From the NCBI GenBank assembly GCA_905205975.1, contig CAJLFQ010000006.1, forward strand, positions 1 to 55,795: DNA of 55,795 bases, in the 5' to 3' direction. The notes beneath the pieces were generated by a model. The model saw only the letters and a list, made by a program, of their open reading frames with translations, ran no database searches and was not told where the DNA came from. Below, one piece after another: positions 1 to 7,971 of this stretch. The first letter of the stretch is position 1, and the number at the start of each line of letters is the position of its first letter. Source of the stretch: an uncultured Eubacteriales bacterium. GTDB lineage: Bacteria; Bacillota; Clostridia; Oscillospirales; QAMX01. Made by a program: the position numbers and the translations under genes.

Positions 1-7
1 TCAGCTC

Positions 8-41
8 GGTTGCCGCACGGTCCGTGCGGCAACCGCTTTTT
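8..41 (+). terminator. Rho-independent terminator of a gene left of the window
   Basis: A perfect inverted repeat (arms 8-20 and 22-34) is followed by five T residues at 37-41 on the plus strand. No plus-strand gene precedes it here, so it probably ends a transcript entering from the left edge. Confidence 0.7.
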
Positions 42-50
42 CGTTCTTCG

Positions 51-90
51 GAAAAACAAGAGGCTGTGAACCAGCGATTCACAGCCTCTT
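51..90 (-). terminator. Terminator of the ABC/DUF1854 operon
   Basis: The 13-bp arms AAGAGGCTGTGAA (58-70) and TTCACAGCCTCTT (78-90) form a hairpin. Read on the minus strand it is followed by TGTTTTTC, a usable U-tract. It lies 28 bp past the stop codon of the minus-strand ABC gene ending at 118. Confidence 0.85.
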
Positions 91-117
91 TGAAAAACGG
101 GGACGGCGCGGGGCGCG

Positions 118-2325
118 CTATTTGGCGGCTTCCTGCGTGTGCGGTTCGTTGGCGCCGGCCATCTTGGTCGTCTGGCGCTGCGCCATAACGAGGCGGTAAT
201 AGACGCCTTTCTTTTCGAGCAGCTCGTCGTGCGGGCCCATCTCGGCGACGCGCCCCTTGTCGATGCAGATGAGCTTCGTCGCGTGGCGGAGCGTGGACAG
301 GCGGTGGGCGATGGCAAACGTCGTGCGGCCCTTGATGAGGCGTTCCAGCGCCTCCTGAATGAGGTGTTCCGTTTCGGTATCGAGCGAAGCCGTCGCTTCG
401 TCGAGGATCAGAATCGTCGGGTTGCGCAGAACGGCGCGGGCGATGGCGATGCGCTGGCGTTCACCGCCGGAGAGGTTGAAGCCGTTCTCGCCGATTTTCG
501 TGTTGTAGCCGTCCGGCAGCTTGATGATGAACTCGTGAGCGTTGGCGATCTTCGTCGCGGCGAAGATTTCTTCCGGCAGCGCGTCCGGCTTGGCATAGGC
601 GATGTTGTCGTAAATCGTACCGGCGAAGAGGAACGTCTCCTGGAAGACGATGCCGATGTTTTCACGGAGCGTATGCTGCGGGATGTCGCGGATATCGGTG
701 CCGTCGATCAGAATGCGGCCGCCGGTGACGTCGTAGAAGCGCATGATCAGGTTGATGAGCGTCGATTTGCCGACGCCGGACGGGCCGACAACGCCGACCA
801 TTTCACCCGGCTTGATGTCGAAGCTGATGCCCTTGATGACCGGCTCGTAGCTGTTGTAGCCGAAGTAGACGTCGTCAAACTGGATGTGGCCTTTGATGTC
901 GATCTGCTTGGCGTCGTCGCTGTCTTCGACGTCCTGCTGTTCGTCAAAGACTTCAAACAGCTTGGCAGTCGAGGTGAAGAACGAGGTCAGCTGCTGCGGC
1001 AGAGCAGTCAGCGTGTTGAGCGGCCCGTAGATGTAGCCCAAAAAGGCCGTGAACTGGATGAGTTCGCCGACGGTCATCTGGCCGCCAATGACGTTTTGAC
1101 CGCCGAAGTAGAGGATGATGAATTCGCCGAGCCCCATGACGAAACTGAAAATCGGCCACAGGGTGGACGAGAGCTTTTCCAAACGGATGGTCGAATCGGT
1201 CAGCGAGCGGACGACGCGTTCAAATTTCTTGATTTCCATCTCTTCCGTGCCGAAGCTCTTGACGACGCGGATGCCGCGGAGGATATCGTGCAGGATGGAG
1301 CTGGAACGGGAGCTCCAGTGCCAGTTTTCTTCCCATTGCAGGCGCAGTCTCCGGCGGACGCCCAGAATGCACAGCACGACGATCGGCGCCGGCAGGAAAG
1401 CGAACAGCGTCAGACGCCAGTTGCAGAAGAACATGATAACCGTTACGACGACAAGCGACGTCAGCTGCAAAAGAACGGACGGCAGCGTGCCGGTGATGAA
1501 GCTCTGGATGTTTGAGGTGTCGGCGGTGATTCGCCGCATCAGGTCGCCGGGCGTGCGCTTGGAGATGGAGCTGACGCTCATGGACTGCACTTTTGCATAG
1601 GTCATGGTACGCAGGTCGTTGGAATAGGCGTTGCCCACCCGGTAGGTCTTGCGGCCGGCATAGATGGAGACGAGCGTACTGACGATGTGGCAGGCGAGGA
1701 CGATGCCAACCAGAACGAGCGCTTCCGAAAGCGGCCCTTTCTGCGGCGCGAGGTAGTTGTCGATCAGCCGGCGGTTGATGATCGGCATCGAGATGGAGAT
1801 CGCGCTGGAGATGACGTAGAGGAACAGAATCAGCGCGAGCGACTTTGCATACGGGTGCAGCGTCGTTTTCAGCTTGGCAAAGACCGAGCTTTTCTTGGAG
1901 CAGAAGGGGCAGATGTTGGCGCCGCGGATCAGCTGGCGGCCGCACTTGAAGCAGACGTGTTCATTGTCGTCATTCTCTTCAATCCAGATGCCGTGTTCCT
2001 GCTTGATGCGGATGGCGCGTGCGAATTCCGCAAAGCGCTCCGCGTGCTTGGAAGAAAAACGGGCCAGCAGATAGGGGTTGTTGTCTGCATCTTTGCCGAC
2101 GCATTCGGCGCAGCCGATGCCCAGGTGGATTTCGATGTCCTTGATCTGGGCATACGGGATCCGCTGCAGCAGCGTTTCACCGGCGTAGGTGACGATATCG
2201 TCGCCCAGAACGGCAATGACGCCGTCGCAGGGGTCGCCGTTGAAATCCATGTCGCAGGGGATGCAGAAAATGGCGTCTGCGAGCGTTTCCTGCAAAGCGA
2301 TAGGCGGTTCAAATTTCAATCTCAT
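118..2325 (-). CDS. ABC exporter subunit with N-terminal zinc ribbon (second subunit)
   Basis: This 735-aa protein is a type IV ABC exporter half-transporter with an unusual N-terminal extension. Residues 1 to about 110 form a soluble domain, and residues 125-142 form a zinc ribbon (CFKC then CPFC). Six predicted membrane helices and a C-terminal ATPase follow. The ATPase has all motifs: Walker A GPSGVGKST, signature NLSGGERQR, Walker B ILILDEATAS and the switch histidine in AIAHRLS. The ATG has an AAGGGA ribosome binding site. It is the last gene of an operon with a DUF1854 protein and a second ABC subunit of the same architecture, so a heterodimeric pump is likely. The substrate is unknown. 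DUF1854/ABC pairs have been linked to cyanophycin metabolism in Proteobacteria, but no cyanophycin gene is visible here. Confidence 0.9.
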   Translation of the reverse strand: MRLKFEPPIALQETLADAIFCIPCDMDFNGDPCDGVIAVLGDDIVTYAGETLLQRIPYAQIKDIEIHLGIGCAECVGKDADNNPYLLARFSSKHAERFAEFARAIRIKQEHGIWIEENDDNEHVCFKCGRQLIRGANICPFCSKKSSVFAKLKTTLHPYAKSLALILFLYVISSAISISMPIINRRLIDNYLAPQKGPLSEALVLVGIVLACHIVSTLVSIYAGRKTYRVGNAYSNDLRTMTYAKVQSMSVSSISKRTPGDLMRRITADTSNIQSFITGTLPSVLLQLTSLVVVTVIMFFCNWRLTLFAFLPAPIVVLCILGVRRRLRLQWEENWHWSSRSSSILHDILRGIRVVKSFGTEEMEIKKFERVVRSLTDSTIRLEKLSSTLWPIFSFVMGLGEFIILYFGGQNVIGGQMTVGELIQFTAFLGYIYGPLNTLTALPQQLTSFFTSTAKLFEVFDEQQDVEDSDDAKQIDIKGHIQFDDVYFGYNSYEPVIKGISFDIKPGEMVGVVGPSGVGKSTLINLIMRFYDVTGGRILIDGTDIRDIPQHTLRENIGIVFQETFLFAGTIYDNIAYAKPDALPEEIFAATKIANAHEFIIKLPDGYNTKIGENGFNLSGGERQRIAIARAVLRNPTILILDEATASLDTETEHLIQEALERLIKGRTTFAIAHRLSTLRHATKLICIDKGRVAEMGPHDELLEKKGVYYRLVMAQRQTTKMAGANEPHTQEAAK

Positions 2326-2382
2326 AGAGCAAAATCCCTTTTTTGTCGAATTTCCCGCAGGGGTTTGTCGTGCAGACGGGCG

Positions 2383-2904
2383 TTATACGAGCCACGGCTC
2401 AAGGCGCCGGAAGTCTTTGGCGCCCATCCGGGCGACGTCTGAAATTTCATAGCGGTTGCCGTCGACGTCAAAGATCAGGATGCGTGCGCCGTCATCCAAA
2501 CGGCGGATGTTGCGGGAAGCGTCGCGCAGGGCGAAGGATTTGTGTCCGGCGTCTGTTTCAACCTCAAAATAGAGATAGCCGAGCTTTTCCTTCAGCGACG
2601 GAATGGCTGAGATTTTCGGGCAGAAATAGCGCTTTTTGAGGACGGCCGTCAGCACTTTGACCTGTTCATCGCTGAATTCATACAGCGAGTGAATCAGAAA
2701 CAGCTCTTTGGATTCCATGTCCTGCACGGAGATGTAGTCATCCGGCAGCTTGAACGGCATGGCGCGGTGCAGCTTCAGGTTCTCATAGGTCTGGCCGTCG
2801 TAATCCAGGCAGAGGAAGTTGGCGTATTTGATGTAGAAATGTGCTTTTGCCGGGTCGAGATACTTGACTTCGGCGAGACGTTCGAGCGAAATCTTGCTTT
2901 CCAT
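2383..2904 (-). CDS. DUF1854 family protein, partner of the flanking ABC exporters
   Basis: The 173-aa soluble protein shows the DUF1854 pattern as I recall it: an N-terminal LHRAMPF / DDYISVQD block, a central KKRYFCPKI block and a C-terminal NIRRLDDGARILIFDVDGNR block. The family has no established biochemical role and is typically encoded beside ABC exporters. I chose the ATG at 2904, with GGAGG 10 nt upstream, over an ATG seven codons earlier because that one lies upstream of the ribosome binding site. It sits between the two ABC genes with gaps of about 50 bp, so all three are probably cotranscribed. A regulatory or assembly role for the transporter is inference. Confidence 0.85.
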   Translation of the reverse strand: MESKISLERLAEVKYLDPAKAHFYIKYANFLCLDYDGQTYENLKLHRAMPFKLPDDYISVQDMESKELFLIHSLYEFSDEQVKVLTAVLKKRYFCPKISAIPSLKEKLGYLYFEVETDAGHKSFALRDASRNIRRLDDGARILIFDVDGNRYEISDVARMGAKDFRRLEPWLV

Positions 2905-2952
2905 GTAAATAAAACCTCCGATCAAAACCGAACAAAACGATGCAGACGGCCG

Positions 2953-5259
2953 TCAGCCCGGCGTACCGATGAACTTGAGCGCCTCCATCTGGAGGTCGTA
3001 CAGGCGTTTGTAGGTGCCGTCCGGGATGGCGATCAGCTCCGCATGGGTGCCGAACTCCACGACGCGCCCCTTGTCGATGACGGCCAGCACGTCGGCGTCG
3101 CGCAGGGTCGAGAGCCGGTGCGCGATGGCGATGGTGGTGCGCCCCTTCTGAAGCGCGGTCAGCGAGTTCTGGATGTTGCGTTCCGTTTCGGTGTCCATGG
3201 CGGCGGTTGCCTCATCCAAAATCAGAACCGACGGGTTCTGGATGATGGCGCGGGCAATCGAGATGCGCTGGCGTTCACCGCCGGAAAGCCCCTGGCCGCC
3301 CGCGCCGATGCGGGTGTCATAGCCGTCCGGCAGCTTGATGATGAAGTCGTGCGCACAGGCGGCGCGCGCCGCGGAAATGACTTCCTCCAGCGTGGCGTCC
3401 GGCCGGGCGTAGCGGATGTTGTCGGCGATGGAGCCGATGAAGAGGTAGATATCCTGCGAGACGATGCCGATGTTGCGGCGCAGATCGTGGATGCAGATGT
3501 CCTTGATGTTGTGGCCGTCGAGCATGATGGTGCCTTCGGTCGGGTCATAGAGGCGGGCGAGCAGGTTGACAAGCGTCGATTTCCCGGCGCCGGTTTTGCC
3601 GACGATGCCGAGCATCTGTCCGCCCTTCACGGAGAGCGTTAGGTTCCGGACGACCGGGCGGCCCGCTTCATACTCGAAGAGGACGCTCTTGGCTTCGAAG
3701 TCGCCCTTGATGGTGTCGAGGTGGATCGGGTTTTCCGCTTCCGGCAGGTCGGTCTTCGCGTCGACGACTTCAAAGACGCGCTGTGCGGAGTCAATGCAGC
3801 TCGACCACCAGTTCGATACGCTGGAGAAGAAGCCGAGCGGCTCAAAGAGCATATTCAGGTAGGTGGAAAGCGTCATCAGAATACCGACGCTCATTTCGCC
3901 GCGGATGACGAAAACGGTGCCCACGCCGAACTGAACCATGTGCGCGACGCGCATGATCAAACCGACGAGCGGGTAAACGGTCGTCGTGGTGAGGCCGAGA
4001 TGCGTCTGCGCATCGCGGACACGGCCGCTGTATGCGGAGAAGCGGTTGTTTTCTGCGTCTTCCTGCGTAAAGGCCTTGATGACGCGCTGACCGTAGAGCG
4101 CGTCGGAGAGCAGGGAGTGCATCCGGGAGCCGTGCACCCAGTTCACATGGTACATCGGGCGAAGGACGCGGTTGATGAGCAGGTAGGCGATGACGATCAG
4201 CGGGACGGCCATGATCACGATCAGCGTCAGTTTCCAGTTGATGAGGCACATCAGCGTCAAAACGCCGGCAAACGTGAAGATGGAGGTGGCGAGATACGGG
4301 ATGCCGTAGATCAGGAAGTTGTAGATGTTGCCGGCGTCATCGTTGACGCGGGACATCAGCGAGCCGGTCTGCTTGGACGTATAGAAGCCGACGCCGAGAC
4401 GCTGCATGGCGGAGAAGATCATGAGCTTCATGTCGTAAATGACGTTCGGCACGGTGCCCGCGATGTAGCGCGAGCGGAGGATGTAGACGAGGTTGTTCAA
4501 AATGCGGACGCCGATCAGCCCCAAAACGACAAGACCGATTTCGTGGAAGAGGTCAATGCCGAAATAGACGGTATTGCTGGTGTGCGACGTGGCCAGCACC
4601 TTATCGTAGATCAGTGCCGTCGAGATATACGGGCTGAGCACGGAGAAGCCGATGGAAAGCACCAGAAAGAGCATGATGCAGAGGATCTGGCGCGTATAGT
4701 TTTTGAATAGGCCGAGCAGGCGGAACGTCAGCGACGATTTCGAGAGACACTTCGGACAGACCTTGCGCGAAGGGTCCGGGTAGCGGAGACCGCATTTCGG
4801 GCAGAAGAGCTCCGGCTCTTCGCCGATGGGGCCGTCGTCTTTCTCGGTGGTGTTGCTGGTGGCGCGGTTCAGATTTTTGGCGAAAATTTCAAGCGCAGCC
4901 GTCCGGCCGATGGTGAAGTTGCAGAGCTCTTCCAATGTGCCGTCGGCGCGTTCGGAGACGAGGCGCGCGATGTCGATCATCTGGTCGACATCCAGATGGC
5001 CGATTTCAGAGAGCGGGCGCTCGGAAAAATCGGAGACGTCAAAGACCGGTTCCAGCCGCTTTTCTTTTTCCAGATGGATAACGTGTTCCAAACCGGTCAT
5101 GACGTAGAATTTCTGATCGTCAAACGCGAGAATCTGGTCGGTAAAATGGTGATGCAGATCCATATCGCCCTTGACATACCGGACAATCTTGTCGGTATCA
5201 ACGCCGCGTTCAGCAAAGCGGAGCGCGATGTGGGCGGGGAGCTTCGTATTGTTTTTCAA
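2953..5259 (-). CDS. ABC exporter subunit with N-terminal zinc ribbon (first subunit)
   Basis: This 768-aa half-transporter is the first gene of the operon. Its N-terminal region of about 150 residues has no recognised enzyme motif. A zinc ribbon follows at about residues 153-171 (CPKC twice), then six membrane helices and an ATPase with GKTGAGKST, LSGGERQR, LILDEATAAMD and AIAHRLS. The start I prefer is TTG at 5259, with an AGAGGTGG ribosome binding site 7 nt upstream. The ATG 16 codons earlier has no such site and would place the leader hairpin too close. It resembles the subunit ending at 118 in layout, which supports a heterodimer. Upstream lies a long structured leader with a terminator-like hairpin, so expression is probably attenuated. 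Confidence 0.9.
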   Translation of the reverse strand: MKNNTKLPAHIALRFAERGVDTDKIVRYVKGDMDLHHHFTDQILAFDDQKFYVMTGLEHVIHLEKEKRLEPVFDVSDFSERPLSEIGHLDVDQMIDIARLVSERADGTLEELCNFTIGRTAALEIFAKNLNRATSNTTEKDDGPIGEEPELFCPKCGLRYPDPSRKVCPKCLSKSSLTFRLLGLFKNYTRQILCIMLFLVLSIGFSVLSPYISTALIYDKVLATSHTSNTVYFGIDLFHEIGLVVLGLIGVRILNNLVYILRSRYIAGTVPNVIYDMKLMIFSAMQRLGVGFYTSKQTGSLMSRVNDDAGNIYNFLIYGIPYLATSIFTFAGVLTLMCLINWKLTLIVIMAVPLIVIAYLLINRVLRPMYHVNWVHGSRMHSLLSDALYGQRVIKAFTQEDAENNRFSAYSGRVRDAQTHLGLTTTTVYPLVGLIMRVAHMVQFGVGTVFVIRGEMSVGILMTLSTYLNMLFEPLGFFSSVSNWWSSCIDSAQRVFEVVDAKTDLPEAENPIHLDTIKGDFEAKSVLFEYEAGRPVVRNLTLSVKGGQMLGIVGKTGAGKSTLVNLLARLYDPTEGTIMLDGHNIKDICIHDLRRNIGIVSQDIYLFIGSIADNIRYARPDATLEEVISAARAACAHDFIIKLPDGYDTRIGAGGQGLSGGERQRISIARAIIQNPSVLILDEATAAMDTETERNIQNSLTALQKGRTTIAIAHRLSTLRDADVLAVIDKGRVVEFGTHAELIAIPDGTYKRLYDLQMEALKFIGTPG

Positions 5260-5497
5260 AACAGAACCACCTCTTTCGATAGGCGCCGGAGAAAGCAGGC
5301 GCAGCAAACAAAAAGCTGCGAATACACATTGTATTCGCAGCAGAAGCGCACGACGAGCCGCTGATGGAAGCGATCACAGCAGAATACAAAAACCCAATAT
5401 TTCATTCCATAACGTAGGGGTGACATGGGGTTGCTGGTATGATGGACCTCCTGCGGGAGATGCGCAGGCGCAGACGGGCTGCACCTCCGTGAACTAC
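5260..5497 (-). promoter_or_regulatory. Structured 5' leader, candidate cis-regulatory RNA
   Basis: About 235 nt separate the predicted transcription start (about 5495) from the TTG start. The 5' part folds into a stem (GGAGGTGC pairing with GCATCTCC). A C-rich segment follows, then the candidate antiterminator strand and the terminator. I do not recognise a known riboswitch class: no T-box TGGNACCGCG, no guanidine, TPP or SAM signature. A 56-codon Cys-rich reading frame (5256-5426) ends by overlapping the TTG start, but its AGGAGG is about 20 nt from the ATG, so translation is doubtful. A free-standing small RNA is the other reading. Confidence 0.55.
5315..5341 (-). terminator. Leader terminator/attenuator hairpin of the DUF1854 ABC operon
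   Basis: The minus strand carries GCTGCGAATACA-ATG-TGTATTCGCAGC, a perfect 12-bp stem with a 3-nt loop, followed immediately by TTTTTGTTT. It lies between the promoter at 5502-5530 and the first ORF at 5259, where an intrinsic terminator would stop leader transcripts. The segment TTGTATTC about 50 nt upstream (5382-5389) is complementary to GAATACAA in the 5' arm and loop (5329-5336), so it could act as an antiterminator. Confidence 0.75.
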
Positions 5498-5501
5498 TTG
5501 A

Positions 5502-5530
5502 ATTTTATAGCAAACGGCCGGTAATGTCAA
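5502..5530 (-). promoter_or_regulatory. Sigma-A-type promoter of the DUF1854 ABC operon
   Basis: The minus strand has TTGACA (5525-5530), a 17-bp spacer and TAAAAT (5502-5507). An overlapping TATAAA with 15-bp spacing is also possible. Confidence 0.8.
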
Positions 5531-5735
5531 GCAAAACCTGAAAAAAAACTACCAAAAAAGTAGCGGACGCCGGAATCGAACTTGTACGAATCCGAAAAAA
5601 ACAGCGACGACAGTTCAAAAAACATAAAATGAAGGGCCTGTACGGGCAAAAAGAGAACAAAAAAATCACTTTGAAAAATCGCCGGGCGGCATCCGCGCCG
5701 CACCCGCAGCGCAGACGGGCGCAGTGTGCAAACGG

Positions 5736-5764
5736 TTGAAAAAGGGGTCGAATTCTGCTATAAT
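5736..5764 (+). promoter_or_regulatory. Sigma-A-type promoter of fhs
   Basis: TTGAAA (5736-5741), a 17-bp spacer and TATAAT (5759-5764) lie 55 bp before the fhs start. The stretch between the two divergent promoters (5531-5735) shows nothing else that I can name. The fhs leader is too short for a tetrahydrofolate riboswitch. Confidence 0.85.
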
Positions 5765-5819
5765 AAAACTGTTCTGCGAACAGCGAAAACGATTTGGAAG
5801 ACAGGAGCACGTGATATTC

Positions 5820-7490
5820 ATGAAGAGCGATCTTGCCATCGCCAGAGAGGCGGTTATGGCGCCGATTGCGGAGATTGCCGCGGCGGCCGGATTCCTGGAA
5901 AACGAACTTGAACCGTATGGAAAATATAAAGCGAAACTTGCCGAGGCGGCGTTTGCGCGGCTGGAAAACCGGCCGGACGGCAAGCTGATCCTGGTGACGG
6001 CGGTCAATCCGACGCCGGCGGGGGAAGGCAAAACGACGACGGCCATCGGTCTGGCGGACGCACTGGCGTCGACCGGCCGGAAGACCATGCTGGCGCTGCG
6101 GGAGCCGTCGCTCGGCCCGGTTTTCGGCATTAAGGGCGGCGCCGCCGGTGGCGGGTATGCACAGGTCGTCCCGATGGAAGACATCAACCTGCACTTTACC
6201 GGCGACATTCACGCCGTTACGGCGGCGAACAACCTGCTCTGCGCGCTGATCGACAACCACATTCATCAGGGCAACGAGCTCAGCATCAACAAGGACCGCG
6301 TCTTGTTTTCACGCGTTCTCGATATGAACGACCGGGCGCTTCGCTCGGTGACGGTCGGCTTGGGCGGCCCCAAGAACGGCGTTCCGCGGGCGGACAGCTT
6401 CATGATCTCCGTCGCCAGCGAGGTCATGGCGATTCTCTGTCTGGCGGCCGACCTGAAGGATCTCAAAAAGCGGCTGGGGCGGATCATTGCCGCCTATACG
6501 ACGGACGGCAAACCGGTGACGGCGCAGATGCTCCATGCCGACGGGGCGATGACCGTGCTGCTGAAGGATGCGATTCAGCCGAACCTCGTGCAGACGCTGG
6601 AAAAAACGCCCTGCCTGATCCACGGCGGGCCGTTTGCCAACATTGCGCACGGCTGCAACTCCGTCCGTGCGACCCGGCTGGCGCTCAAAGCGGCGGATTA
6701 TGTCGTCACGGAGGCCGGCTTCGGCGCCGATCTGGGCGCAGAGAAATTCATGGATATCAAGTGCCGGCTGGCCGGTCTGAAGCCGGATGCCGTCGTTCTG
6801 GTCGTTTCTGTCCGCGCACTCAAGTATAACGGCGGCGTCGCTAAAGAAAATCTGAAGACGCCGGACACCGCGGCGCTCGTCCGCGGGCTGCCGAATCTGG
6901 CGGCGCACGTCGAAAATATGCAGCGCTACGGCGTACCGGTGGTCGTCGCAGTGAACCGCTTTGAAACCGACAGCGACGAAGAGCTGGCTGCCGTCCGCGA
7001 GGCCTGCCGGAAGATGGGCGCCGCCTGTGAAATGAGCGAAGTGTTTGCCAAAGGCGGCGCCGGCGGCACCGCACTGGCGGAGGCGCTCTGCCGGACAATC
7101 GAAGAAAAACCGGCGGCATACCGGCCGCTGTATGAAGACGCGCTTTCCCTGCGCGAAAAAATCGAAACGCTTGCCAAAACGCTCTACGGGGCGGACGGCG
7201 TCGCCTATTCCGATGAGGCGGCCGCTGCGCTGGATGAAGCGGAACGCATGGGCTATGGCCGGATGCCGGTCTGCGTCGCCAAAACGCAGTATTCGCTGTC
7301 GGACGATCCGAAGCTCCTCGGCCGTCCGTCCGGGTTCACGCTGCACGTCCGCGGGATCCGCGTCTGCGCGGGCGCCGGATTTGTCGTCGTTCTGACGGGC
7401 GACATCATGACGATGCCCGGTCTGCCGAAAGTGCCGGCGGCCAACGCGATCGACCTCGATGAAAACGGGCAGATCGTTGGACTGTTCTGA
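5820..7490 (+). CDS. fhs: Formate--tetrahydrofolate ligase
   Basis: The 556-aa product has the usual family length. It makes 10-formyl-tetrahydrofolate from formate, tetrahydrofolate and ATP in cytosolic one-carbon metabolism. The ATP-binding segment PTPAGEGKTTT, the block LREPSLGPVFGIKGGAAGGG and a C-terminal block ending in TMPGLPKVPAAN are conserved. I chose ATG 5820, preceded by AGGAG 12 nt upstream; the longer open frame to 5724 would overlap the promoter. It is followed after 45 bp by tsaE on the same strand. The spacer holds a perfect tandem 14-bp repeat and no terminator, so readthrough into tsaEB is likely. Confidence 0.97.
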   Translation: MKSDLAIAREAVMAPIAEIAAAAGFLENELEPYGKYKAKLAEAAFARLENRPDGKLILVTAVNPTPAGEGKTTTAIGLADALASTGRKTMLALREPSLGPVFGIKGGAAGGGYAQVVPMEDINLHFTGDIHAVTAANNLLCALIDNHIHQGNELSINKDRVLFSRVLDMNDRALRSVTVGLGGPKNGVPRADSFMISVASEVMAILCLAADLKDLKKRLGRIIAAYTTDGKPVTAQMLHADGAMTVLLKDAIQPNLVQTLEKTPCLIHGGPFANIAHGCNSVRATRLALKAADYVVTEAGFGADLGAEKFMDIKCRLAGLKPDAVVLVVSVRALKYNGGVAKENLKTPDTAALVRGLPNLAAHVENMQRYGVPVVVAVNRFETDSDEELAAVREACRKMGAACEMSEVFAKGGAGGTALAEALCRTIEEKPAAYRPLYEDALSLREKIETLAKTLYGADGVAYSDEAAAALDEAERMGYGRMPVCVAKTQYSLSDDPKLLGRPSGFTLHVRGIRVCAGAGFVVVLTGDIMTMPGLPKVPAANAIDLDENGQIVGLF

Positions 7491-7518
7491 TCAAAATCAA
7501 AGACTCAAAATCAAAGAC
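7491..7518 (+). repeat. Perfect tandem duplication of a 14-bp A-rich unit
   Basis: TCAAAATCAAAGAC occurs twice back to back (7491-7504, 7505-7518), directly after the fhs stop codon and just before the tsaE ribosome binding site. Similar A-rich CAAAATCAA spacers occur elsewhere in the window. Confidence 0.9.
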
Positions 7519-7535
7519 AAAAGGTGAGAAGTCTT

Positions 7536-7955
7536 ATGACATACCGGGAAATCTCTGCGTCGCCCGAACAGACGGAGGCGATCGGCCAACGGCTGGCGGA
7601 AACGTGCCGCGGGCGCGTCGTGACGCTGAACGGCGGGCTGGGCGCCGGCAAAACGGCGCTGATCCGCGGGCTGGCGCGCGCGCTCGGCTATGACGGCATT
7701 GTGACGAGCCCGACGTTTTCCATCGTCAACGACTACCGCGCAGACGGCCGGACGGTGCTCTACCATTTTGATATTTACCGCCTCGATGAAGAGGGGCTTA
7801 TTGACATCGGCTGGGACGATTATCTGGCGGAGGGCGCGACCATTGCCGTCGAATGGGCGGAAAACGCATCCGCGCTGATGCCGGACGACGCCGTGTCGAT
7901 TGCAATCAGCGGCAGCGGGGAAGAACCCCGCGAAATCCAGGTGACGAACGCATAG
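7536..7955 (+). CDS. tsaE: tRNA threonylcarbamoyladenosine biosynthesis ATPase TsaE
   Basis: The 139-aa protein is the ATPase that cycles the TsaBD complex during t6A37 formation on ANN-decoding tRNAs. It has the P-loop GGLGAGKTAL, the TsaE block SPTFSIVNDY and the segments FDIYRL and VEWAE. The start at ATG 7536 is set by AAGGTGA about 9 nt upstream; a GTG at 7524 lies inside that site. It is followed after 16 bp by tsaB, the normal partner. The companion gene tsaD is not in the window. Confidence 0.95.
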   Translation: MTYREISASPEQTEAIGQRLAETCRGRVVTLNGGLGAGKTALIRGLARALGYDGIVTSPTFSIVNDYRADGRTVLYHFDIYRLDEEGLIDIGWDDYLAEGATIAVEWAENASALMPDDAVSIAISGSGEEPREIQVTNA

Positions 7956-7971
7956 AAAAAAGGGGACGGCT

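Noticed and set aside
139..1515. Long plus-strand reading frame opposite the first ABC gene
   Set aside because: Composition is Arg/Asp/Val-rich with no domain; it is the antisense shadow of a clear ABC exporter. Similar long antisense frames across the window (for example 4 kb, 15.3-16.5 kb, 22-24 kb, 29-31 kb, 40-41 kb, 47.8-49.1 kb) are rejected for the same reason.
5531..5735. Tetrahydrofolate riboswitch before fhs
   Set aside because: The fhs promoter lies only 55 bp before the start codon, leaving no room for the aptamer, and no aptamer-like sequence was seen.
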